DNA from: Apus apus
Lineage: Eukaryota > Chordata > Aves > Apodiformes > Apodidae
Assembly (NCBI RefSeq): GCF_020740795.1
Contig: NC_067289.1
Coordinates: 22,432,608-22,496,607, forward strand
Direction of reading: 5' to 3'
Length of the DNA: 64,000 nucleotides
Part shown: positions 54,301 through 64,000 of the stretch, in pieces
How positions within the stretch are numbered: the first letter of the stretch is position 1
Layout: the number at the start of each line of letters is the position of its first letter
Notes under the pieces: model-generated
What the model was told of the DNA's origin: nothing
The model's input: the letters and a program-made list of their open reading frames with translations, nothing else
The model's database searches: none
Made by a program: the position numbers and the translations under genes

Positions 54301-57054
54301 GTGTCCAGAGGTGCTACTCACATAATCTCACTTTACAACATCTTGAAAATTCAATAGAAAGGACTTTGCTAACAATACCAGAATGACATACCACTGATTA
54401 TTGTTCCTAAAGCTCTTAACAATAAGAAAGCTCTCTAAATATATCTCAACAAAAAAACATATAACAGTTTGTTTCTTCTTTTTTTTTTTTTTTTGCAAAG
54501 CACATAGTATTAGTCAACAATTGCTGTGTGGTGTGAGCACATTAGGGCTGCTGGCTGGTAATGTTCTGGGAAATGAGCTCTTGAAAGATCTTTTTTTTCT
54601 TTTTTAAACATGCCTAACAATTGTATCTTAAAACAATCCTGGAAGCATTAAGTATCTACAATCTGCAAGGACCCACTCAAACTTATTAAGGCTGAAGAAA
54701 GAACAAGCCACCCTTGCATTTTATTCATTTGCTTGGAAATTCAGCCATGAGAAGTAATTTTTAGCTCAGAGCAGAAATGAAAAACCTTCTTCAGGACCAA
54801 CTGTTTCTTGTTAATACTCTGGTCTCCACAGGACTGGGTGAGTTCTCCAAAGGACACATGAGCACCTCCCTGCTTAATCTCTCTCCAGCAGCCACAGCCC
54901 CCAGCCCAAAGTGACTTTAAGACAGGGTTAAAATGCAATGAAAGTGAACATTAAATACACCATGACACTTCCCTCAGAAAGAGAGTTGTAATAGGCATAT
55001 TTACAGCTAAACCCACACTTCAGAGGCTGAGATAGCAACCACTCAGTAGTCACTGTCTACTACAGAGGAATCCCGAGAGTAATTTATTCCTCAGCACCTT
55101 CAAAGAGCAGCACCTGCCTTTGGGGCCATTCCTGCCAACAGCAAAGCACACAGATGAAGCCACACTTGGGGTTAAAAGGAAGCCACACATGGGGATAAAA
55201 ATCCTTCACTCACTTTGCAGCGTCAGGCCCGTAACTACGTGTCATTATTACACTACTGCACACCAGAAACTCTTGGTGAAGATTAAATAATAATTTAAAT
55301 TCCTTTGATACTGTGTATATTTCAAAAGCACCCTAACCCTTCTACATCAGGCAAATCTTCACGGCGTTTATAGAATTAAAAGGCCTATGAAAGATCCCTA
55401 AAAAATCATTAACTGAAGTAAACGCTGAATCACGTTACAGAGTCAACAACAGTGAATTTTTGAATGAAATACATGTGCTCTGTTGAGGATATTGAGTGAA
55501 ATATCCACTGGATTTTCTTTTATTACATGCTCCTAATCTCTCTGTTTATTATTGAAGTGGTTAATAAGCAATTCCTAAAACAGATCCAGAAGGTGTCCTC
55601 AGCAGCCTAACTGTCAGCCCACACCATCAAAACACATTTTCCACCAGCCCTTTGCAATCCTAGCTTGATTTCACCTTAAACACTTTATGGAATGATTATT
55701 TTTGTTCTCCAAATTTAGACATTAGTTGTATAGATTAAGTTAAGATATGTTTGCCATCAATATAAACAGCATTTACTGGGTACAAGATATATCAAGAGGA
55801 AGAATTTTAACTTCTGAAAACATTTTAGGATAATCAAATGAATGGAGTGAGAAAACATGGGGAAATATCTGACTCCAGCACTGGCTGCTTGGCACTGCTT
55901 GGCATCACTACTACGTGTTTGTTATTGTCTGCTAATAAATGCAAATTTATTTAGAAAAATAGACCCATTATATACTTGGAGATTATTTTTTCTTCCCCAT
56001 TATATACCACAGGAGTCATTCAAAGCACCTTCTGGTACACTTTGTGGCACCTGGTATGGAACCAACTGCCTGGTAACTGGCAGTTGAATATACTTACATA
56101 AGCCTTATTTATTAAGTATGAAATATAAGTATTTATTAAGTATTAAGCAATATTTTGCTTTCTTATCCTTTCCCTAATATTTAAGTATAGACTTATTTAG
56201 CTACATTACTCCACGTGGTACCCTGAACGAAGCATTAGCCAAATTAGGGGCAGACTCTCCCAAAGGCAGGGCTGGAAATGCTCTTGGGCTTGACATACTA
56301 ACGTGGCTTTGCACATTTTGCTGCTTTTTACTCCTCCCTGACTTTATATACTTAAAATACTTATATCTCAGTGTTGCATTTAATGATAAGTACTTACATA
56401 AGAAGTATTGCACATAATGGTATAGAAACTTCTGCCAATTATGCACAGCCTTTACTGCTCACCAAGCAGATGGTGGCAACTGCCATGACTAACCTGGGAA
56501 TAAAGAGATGCTTTCACATTACCCTGGGTGAAAGGTGTGGAGGTCCTGGTGCCTGAACCTGGCCGGGCTCCTGCAGCAGGGTCTGTGCAGGCCAACACGT
56601 GGTAGAGCTGGTGGCTGTTGTTGTTTGTTGGTTTTGAAGTCAAGTTGTAGGAAATCACTTGAATGGCTGGAGCCAGAACGTCTCTGCAAGGAGCAGCCAA
56701 AAAGAAAAAAAGCACACAGGGCTGTATCAGTGTTTTAATTACTTTGTTGTTTGCAAAAATGATGTGTTTTTTTATCCCTATAGAAAGGATTCAACCCAAG
56801 AGTACCAGGGAGCAGGCCTGCTGTTGTCAGAGGCTCCTCACTGGGAGCCGAGTGTCTTTGAGGACATGAGGCAAAGTACTAAATTCCCTTTACAAACCCT
56901 TTGGCCACAGGGACATTCTCCCCCCTACCAAAAGAAAGATCTCCCAAATCCAGTCCTAGGAGCAAAAAGTCCCTCATCCAGAAGATGGAGCCCTGTCCTG
57001 GAGACCCTTGGAGGCCACCAGCCCCAGCCCCACTGCAGCACAGCTGGGGAATGC

Positions 57055-57183
57055 TTCCAGAGTTGGCAGCAGGATGGGATTGAGCCTTGGAATCTCAGCT
57101 CTCATCCAGACACACTTCCAGAGCTGGCAGTGCCAACGGGATGGGACTGAGCCTCAGGGATCACAGCTCTCATCCAGGCATAC
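57055..57183 (+). repeat. Diverged two-copy tandem duplication (~61 and ~68 bp)
   Basis: Both copies begin TTCCAGAG(T/C)TGGCAG, share GGATGGGA(T/C)TGAGCCT and end CAGCTCTCATCCAG. The second has about 7 extra bases in the middle. Open frames spanning it are translations of the repeat and not evidence for a gene. Confidence 0.8.
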
Positions 57184-57659
57184 TGCCTTGGACCCACCAG
57201 ATGCTCTCAAATGCCTGCAACCTCTACCCCAGTGATCACACAAGTAAACATGTGCCTCATGAACTCCATGATTCATATGTGATCTGACGCTTCAGAAGCA
57301 GACAGTTTTTATTTTTTTTAAATACTACCTGGCAAGTTTGAAAGCCCTGTCCAGGCACATGAAGCCTGTACAGAAATTACTTTCCATCATTTTTTAGATT
57401 TGTGTCTTCTTTTCATAGCTCATCCCAAACCTTACAGCAAAAACTGGCAGCAGCTCTTTGAAAAGAAAGGTAAAACCTTCAGGGAATCTTTAACTTGTGC
57501 TGGGAGCGCCACAACTCCTGTGGGAGCAGCAGAAACGTGCAGGGAGTGGACGGGCTGCCCCTGCCTCCCCACAGACCCCCTCCCTGCTCTGCTGGGACAC
57601 ACAACCTTCCTTGTCCCTATCAATGTATCTAACATGTGAGAAATAAAGTGTGGAAAACT

Positions 57660-58230
57660 TCTTTCAGCTGCATTTCACGGGCAGGCGCTTTGATCAGCCA
57701 ATGCCTGAGAATCACTGAGCGCACAGGAAAATGGACAACTTAGGTACAAGAGCTGCCGCTAAATGGTTGCCGACATTGCCAGCAGTCATTAGGCAGCCTC
57801 TGGCTTTGAACAAGAGTATCATAAGCTGGGGGACAAAACCCCCTGTCCCCTGCACTGGGGTGATCGTTCTCAGCTACTGCCCACAGCACCAGTCTGGGGC
57901 TAAACCTGGCAGCAACTCGCCACTCAAAGGTAGCAGCGAGGGGTCAGTTAAGCCTGGGCTCGCATTCCCAACTGCAATTGGGTTTAAAAAGCACAAGGCA
58001 GGGAGGGAATCCTGCAAAGGATTTCTCTGAACGTTGGGGGTGACGGATTTTTCTTTCGCAGAGCAGAGCACGGCCCTCCCAGCCCTAATTGCCGGGTGCT
58101 CTCTCGTGGCTGCTCAGGGAAGTGCTCCCGGTCCCTCAGCTCTGACCCGATTTTCTTCACAACGAATTAAAAAGGCCTGTCGCCAGCTGGGAGTAACTGG
58201 GCCACCGCAAAGTCCCCAGTTAGACGATTT
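57660..58230. promoter_or_regulatory. CpG-enriched patch in the MECOM 3' flank
   Basis: By eye about twenty CpG dinucleotides fall in ~570 bases, against very few in the surrounding kilobases. It has no recognisable repeat or protein similarity. Non-repetitive, CpG-retaining intergenic sequence of this type is often regulatory. That is inference only. Confidence 0.35.
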
Positions 58231-59149
58231 CTAAACATTATCAGGAACTAGACTACTGCAGCTTTTTGCTGGGCTGGTGCTGGGGAGCAAATTCAGGTTT
58301 TTAATTATTGCCTGTTTGAGTAGCCAAAAACAAGCCAGATCTGCAGGTACTGGAGGTACCAGTGATGACCTCCTTGTAGGAGGAGTTTCCCTCCACCAGC
58401 TGGTAGCTACTATAGTGATTCTGAAATTCTGCTTTACCTTTTTTTCAATTATGCCCAGTGTAAGAAAAATAATATACATTAGTGTGCTATATGTGAGCCA
58501 GGTCTGAGCAGTGTGGAAAGGCTGTCTTGATTCATTGCACTCGTATGATTTTGGCTGCAGTAAATTCACTCTCCTGCTGCAGTGTGCAATTTGAGGGTTT
58601 ATTGAGTCCTGGCAAAAACAGAGGGAATCAAAGTCCAGATAATTGCAGGGTTTTGGTTTTTTTTGCTTCTGCTGTCATTGCTTTACCAGCTATTGTCTCC
58701 CTGCTTGGGAAAGCACAGCCAAGTACCTCTCATACAATATAAAATATTTAAAAAGTAAATTTTATTCCTTCTTCTATTTCTTTTCCTTGTGGTAGGATGG
58801 ACTCTTATGTATGATTCTTTACAGTCTCCAGGAAGCTTTGCTTTCTTCTATTTCAGTATCTTTTTATTCAGCCTCATCTCTGAAGTGTTATTCAAGATTT
58901 TTATTTTTTTTTCTATTAGCACCCAGGCTCTTGGCCCCTTTTTGTTAGAGATGGAAACCTAATCCCTCTCCTTCAGCAGGAGAAGCTCGATCTGTGCAAT
59001 CCTTGGAGAAGTTTCCTCAGCGGGCACCAGCCCTCATACTTCACCTACCATTTGTCTTCCCTGTTATCCATCCCCACTTCTCACTTCCCCTAAAAAGCAC
59101 CCAGACACCACTGGCCATTGCAGAAAAGACAACTGCTCCATTGCAGCCG

Positions 59150-59720
59150 AAATCTGAGCTCACACATATGGTTGAAGTTAAGCTAAGGTCTTCTTCCCAG
59201 AAATGCTTTGTGAAGTTCTTCTCCAGGCAAGCCTTTTCCAGTAAGATAGTGTCTCCTTGCCTGCTATTTTGCTTAGTCTTGCCTTCTTTTATCTTCCTTG
59301 TCGAACTTAACTGTCACCATTCACTGCTAGCAGATGTGGTTTGGGATTCCTACATTCTTTTATGCCTTCATTTCAGTGCTTTCATCACAGCTTCTCTTTC
59401 AGCTAGGTGAATCAAAGGCCTTTCCATAGTCCAGTCAATGCAAGCTATACATGATGGCTTGTTTTATTTGGCAATCTTCTCCAGCATGTGATTCATTGTC
59501 TGCAGGTGATTCATAGTTAGGAAATTACTTCTGAACCCTGCCAGTGCTTGTGGTTGATTAAAGTTCAGAAGTCCCTGTAGTCTGTTCACCAGCGCTTTTT
59601 TGTCAACTCAAATATTTGTGTGCAGTAAAGAACAGTAAAAAGTGGATGTGCTATTGACATGAGCAATTTACTTGAATGTTTGCATCTTTAGAAAGTCCTA
59701 CCAAAATTTCTAGAACTGGC
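59150..59720 (-). mobile_element. Fossil RTE-like LINE reverse transcriptase fragment
   Basis: Read on the - strand in pieces, conceptual translation shows collinear RT landmarks. These are a LLNFNQP..LAGFR segment (about 59520-59575), HLQTMNHMLEKIAK (about 59470-59515), a CIACIDW segment at the position of RT motif A (about 59420-59440), EAVMKALK (about 59375-59400) and RQGDTI (about 59240-59260). The order and spacing match RTE-clade elements. The frame is broken by several in-frame stops and the FADD catalytic box is not recognisable, so it is a dead relic. The family call is from memory of RTE proteins; a related clade is possible. Confidence 0.72.
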
Positions 59721-62700
59721 ATGAAACTGTTTCACAATGTCTGACTAAATGAATCACGTTTTGCAAATAAATATCTGTCAAATTGTTCAATTACTCAAGA
59801 TCCAGTCATTAAGCAATAAAATAAAGCAGTAAATAGGAGACATCTGCTGCAAAGTGCTACAGAAACATAAGCATCTTTCTCAAGTTACCTTCTTTGCATT
59901 TTGGTATAATGATTCACCAAAAATGCCTTACCCAAAGGCAATCAAACACCAGAAAATTGTCCCCCACACAACAAGACTGGTGTAGCATGGTGCCTTACCC
60001 AAAGCAAATACAGCTTAACATCTCAGTGGAGGCTACCTAGGAACAAGAAGACTGATCAGCTGACGTGCTGCAGCATGATTAGGTGAGATCAGATGGTTCA
60101 GGGTACTGAAACCCTGAAAGAAAATTACTCGGAGTCATTGCTTCTGATCTTAAGTTTATAGAGATGTAAATGTTCCTCTTCCTGTGAGAGGTAACATTTC
60201 CCATAATGGCCAAGAGATAGCACAGCTTTCTCTTTACACCAGAGGTGCCTGTAAGAATAATATTAAAACTCAAGGCATGGATGCTCAAAGGGTTTAAACA
60301 CTGAGTCTCCAAGGACCACCTGGTCAAATCCATTGCAGCAGTAACTGAACACCAAAGGTTGGTCATTTCTGGGTAAGTGCTGTCAGACCAAGGAGGGGTA
60401 ACAGCTCATTTTGGTCAGGCACATCTCCACATCAGGACTGCTGGTTTCCCCAGAAGGATGAGGGGCTATTTGGCAGCATCAGCCCACAGTGTTGCCCCAG
60501 AAAATCCTATTTCCAAGAACACAAATTAAAATACCTTTTTGAATGGCACTTAGATAACAGAAAATGTAAGGAGCTGTAGCCTCTTCCCCGTGCTTTCAGG
60601 CAGCTCAGGCTCATTGCTTCATCTAGAGTGTCAAGCTTGCAGAGCAGGACTTGATTCACATTTCTTTGAAAAAGAAAATATTTTTAAAACTTATCTTGAT
60701 AGTTATAGGATTTACTGTGAAAGATACATTTTTCCTGCCAAAAGATTCCTACAATGCTCAAGTAGTACTTCAAAAACAGTAAAGCTGGAATGACACTTGC
60801 ATATTTTACTGGTAATGGAGCATAGTAAAAACAGAAATGGAAAGCATACTCAAGTATCCAGAGCTACATTATCACAGAAGTATCAGCTTCTTCCAGACCT
60901 TTCTCTGTGTAACATTTCAGCACCAGCAGCTCTACCTATAACTTGGCTCACGCATTATGTTTAAATTTGGAATTACAAGTATTAAACCCATGCCCTCTGA
61001 AGGTTTCCGTGTATAACTCAAAATTCTTTTCTGAACAGAAACCCTCTAACTTCTCCACGCTTCAGGTTGCAACTGCTTCTCGGTACATGCTCCCACTTAC
61101 AGGACTGGGTACTTTTGCCAAAAGTGAGGTTTCAAATAACTTTATAGTGATTTTAGTTACTTTCCACAGCTCTCACAAGCCAGAGAAGCTCCAGCAAGTG
61201 CAGTGTCTGTTTTAAACTCTCTCCCAACATGCTTGTTTAGACAAGTATTTTTGCTGAGTTCAATTTCTCCCAGGAAAATTTACTGTGGAGATGAACTGGT
61301 TAAAAACCTCCCCCAGGACTTTACTGAGGATCACTGGCAACAATTTAGCAAGAACACTGGGACATCATGAAATGCGAAATTTCATTAAAAGAATAGTAAT
61401 ACCTAAACCAGGAGGTTAAGACCTGTTCTCCATCTCATCCAAGGAATTGCATCCAGTGCAATTTAAATAAAGATGTTCAACAAATAGGACCTGAACGCTT
61501 GACTTGCAGCTGCCCTTTAAACCTGTCTCAGAAGACACAGAAATGCTCCCACTCAGGCATGGTTTTCCAAAAGCCATCAGCTCCTCTCTTCTGGCTGCCA
61601 TGTGTGTTTGCAATCTCACTGACTCAGCAAACCTCCAGGTCAGATTTGCCCACTGAGATCGACCCACAACACTCCTCTTTTATAAAAAACTTCTGCAGGC
61701 AGCAACAATGAATTTGGCATCTCATTCATACGCGGTACTCAGCTTTGAATTCCTGCCTCATTTAGCCAAAGATATTTGGCTTGGTCAGTCTTCCTCTTTG
61801 ATAGCTCAGATATCGGTGCTCTTCGCCTCTATGCAACATGTGCTTTTTATTTTAGGCCATGCAAAAACTATGGCATGATGCTAGGGAAAATATATACCCC
61901 CACATCCCAAGAAAAAAGGATGGTAGTCAATTCAAATCGGTATCCACTCTTCCATGACAAGTAGATGAACATCTAGCTGATAAATGTATTTAGCTCCAGT
62001 CTTTCTCTATGGTTCAGACATCAAGAGAACCACAAAATCCACCAGGAGTGGCAGAAGGACTTCCATGAGAAGCCATGTCTCTGGCTCAGCTACTCTATTT
62101 CTAGATTATCTTTTTAATTAACCTGAAATATATCCAAAACAGCAAATTTGTCTTTAAAGTATGACTCAAAAGACAAGCACACATACCAAAAAAACCATAA
62201 AAATAGTGGGGTTTTGCTTTTTTCCTGAAAGAAAAAGCAGTGTTGTTCTAAAACTCCAGTGTTCTTAGCTATGATATAGGGACTCATCACATATGGGGGG
62301 AGAGAGGTAGGACAATGACTTTCTGAAATAAAACCCCATGACTGCGTGTCACACCTGATTAAAGATGAGGAGAAAAAAGTGAAACTGCACTTGCAGACAA
62401 ACACCACTGTAGCTGCTGTCCATGTGTGTCCCAGCCATCAGAGCATAGTGGGGAGGTTAATGCCACCAGGAGCTGATGGGTCCCACTGTCACTTTTTAAA
62501 GCCATCTACAGTAAGTTTTAAACAAACAGTGAGGGTGAAGCACTAACGTGGTGAGACCCCTTCTTGGAAGCCTGGAGAGACTCCTTGGAAACAACAACTC
62601 TTCAGAATCATTTACAAATGCTGCCCCATCTGTAAACAGAAGAAACATCCTTAATGTAAACAGCATCCCTCGCTCCGAAAGTGCGAGGAGAAACGAACAG

Positions 62701-64000
62701 GAAGCAAGGCAGCAGAAGGAGGAATAAATCAATGACAGACTTTTATGAAACAAGACATCTTGGTCCTTACACATATATTCACACACCAAAATCGCTTATT
62801 AACTCCACATGGATCAAGGAAACTCTTTGGAAAAGAGAGCCTAAAGAGATGAGGAACATGAAAGGAGCATCTAGAAACAGATGGGACATAACGTTTTCAA
62901 TAAACCCGAACATCGATGGGAATCTCACATAGCAGCAGCTAAACTACCTCGTGCTGTGAGCCCATCAAATTTCACAAGCTTAACAACACTGGGCTGACTC
63001 TATCCATGTGGATGAGAATTTGCAGAGGATAAATCTAGCATGGTATTTGATGCTGATGAGTTGTGCGGTTCAGCAGTAGGAACGCTCCCTCCAGGTTAAC
63101 GCAAGGTACCCAGGTAGCTTGTCACTGGAAGCAGCAGCTTCTCAATGGGCTTTCAAAGCAAAAGTGTCATCATTCACCAGTGCATCTTGCCCAGGCTATG
63201 GTTAACTAACTGATCTGATTATTTCCTTTCCCATTTCTAAACTGTGACTGGGCCAGAAATTCTTGTTCCACGCCCGGATCTGAAATTCACTGTTAAATAA
63301 TATTTAAAAAATTCCCAATGTCTGGCAGTATTCCACAGTTATTATTTGTGTTATAGGAAGACCAACAACTCCAAAAACAAAACCAGATTCAATATGCTCA
63401 GCTCTATACAAATGCAGTGTAATTCTTCTTGCCTTGAAGAGTTTACAGTCAAAATGGGCAGGAATGACCAGAAGTTAAACCACAAGCAGTGAGCAACATC
63501 GAGAACAGACCCCCAGTTCCTCGATACCCCATGTACTGTCCCGTCCACGCTGCCCGTGCATCCCAGTTCTTGCAATGCCTTCTGCTGACCACTGAAAGTT
63601 GTTTTTTGATCAAGAGCTGCTGCAGCACTGATGAACACAAGTATTCCCCATAGAGAATTCCCCCATAGAGAAGAAAAGCAATCTTGACTGCAGCGAGAAA
63701 ATGCCCTCAGGTGCAATCAAGATTCCCATCTGTATCTTCAGATCTGACAAGACACTAATTGCCATCAGTTAAACCTGACACAGCTGAGAACAAAAATCTA
63801 GAGCTACCTCTAATAGCTCACAGTGCCTACAACTTCATTACCTTAATCACATCTACCCTTTACTGCGGGGCAGCAACTCATGACCCATCATTCCACCAAT
63901 CACCCTCAAGAGTTTGGTAAAAAGCACCTCTGAGGAAAACCTGCACTTTACAAGAACATTCTCTTAGGTTGCGGATTAAGAGAGGAGATTAGTACCTAGA

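Larger units (their letters stand above)
48319..64000. other. Intergenic 3' flank of MECOM, no gene recognised
   Basis: About 15.7 kb without a convincing coding exon on either strand. In human the next gene past the MECOM 3' end is EGFEM1P, convergent to it. I looked for Cys-rich EGF-like open frames on the - strand and saw none. Contents I can name are an A18 run near 49342, an A/C-rich stretch (51005-51062), a short inverted repeat (52103-52139), a T-rich run (54478-54495), a tandem duplication (57055-57183), a CpG-enriched patch (57660-58230) and an RTE-like fossil (59150-59720). Confidence 0.7.

Noticed and set aside
56659..57150. 163-codon + strand open frame in the 3' flank.
   Set aside because: No recognisable domain, and its C-terminal half translates the tandem duplication. 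Kept only as a weak transcript candidate.
58994..59410. 138-codon + strand open frame.
   Set aside because: It is largely antisense to the RTE-like reverse transcriptase relic, so it is probably fortuitous.
48400..64000. Search for EGFEM1 or another neighbouring gene on the - strand.
   Set aside because: No Cys-rich EGF-like or other conserved exon could be recognised by eye. Very short exons could still be missed.

Overview
This is vertebrate nuclear DNA, most likely from a bird. The evidence is split coding sequence with GT-AG introns, a GC-rich CpG island about 2 kb long at the left edge, and two CR1 LINE 3' ends with the typical avian terminal motif. Most of the window is one gene on the + strand, MECOM (the EVI1 part of the MDS1-EVI1 locus, PRDM3). 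I assembled it exon by exon from recalled family protein sequence, splice sites and phase. The species cannot be read from this sequence.

Layout. Positions 1-2150 are the CpG island, which by position is the internal EVI1 promoter. It contains at least one good splice donor (after 1481) for a non-coding first exon. Exon 2 (3168-3302) encodes the C-terminal half of the PR domain. It is coding only in the long MDS1-EVI1 form, whose first exons lie upstream of this window. Exon 3 (14039-14141) finishes the PR domain and carries the EVI1 start codon at 14093. Exons 4-16 (14467-46713) encode seven N-terminal zinc fingers, a long linker with two CtBP-binding motifs, a 9-residue microexon, three C-terminal zinc fingers, an acidic region and the C-terminus. 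The predicted EVI1 protein is 1054 residues (human EVI1 is about 1051). The 3' UTR runs to about 48.3 kb. From there to 64 kb I find no convincing gene, only a fossil RTE-like reverse transcriptase on the - strand, a small tandem duplication and a CpG-enriched patch.

How it works (family knowledge): MECOM makes alternative proteins from two promoters. The long form has a complete PR domain. The short EVI1 form starts in exon 3 and lacks it. Both bind DNA with two separate zinc-finger arrays and recruit CtBP corepressors. The sequence also preserves the splice signals expected for known internal isoforms: the skippable 27-base exon 9, and a pyrimidine-tract acceptor inside exon 7 matching the mammalian delta-324 form.

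I see no CRISPR array, bacterial-type operon, tRNA/rRNA gene or intact mobile element. The most interesting items are the isoform-generating splice signals, the exon 1-2 open frame, the dead RTE-like fragment, and a few CpG-rich islets outside the promoter.
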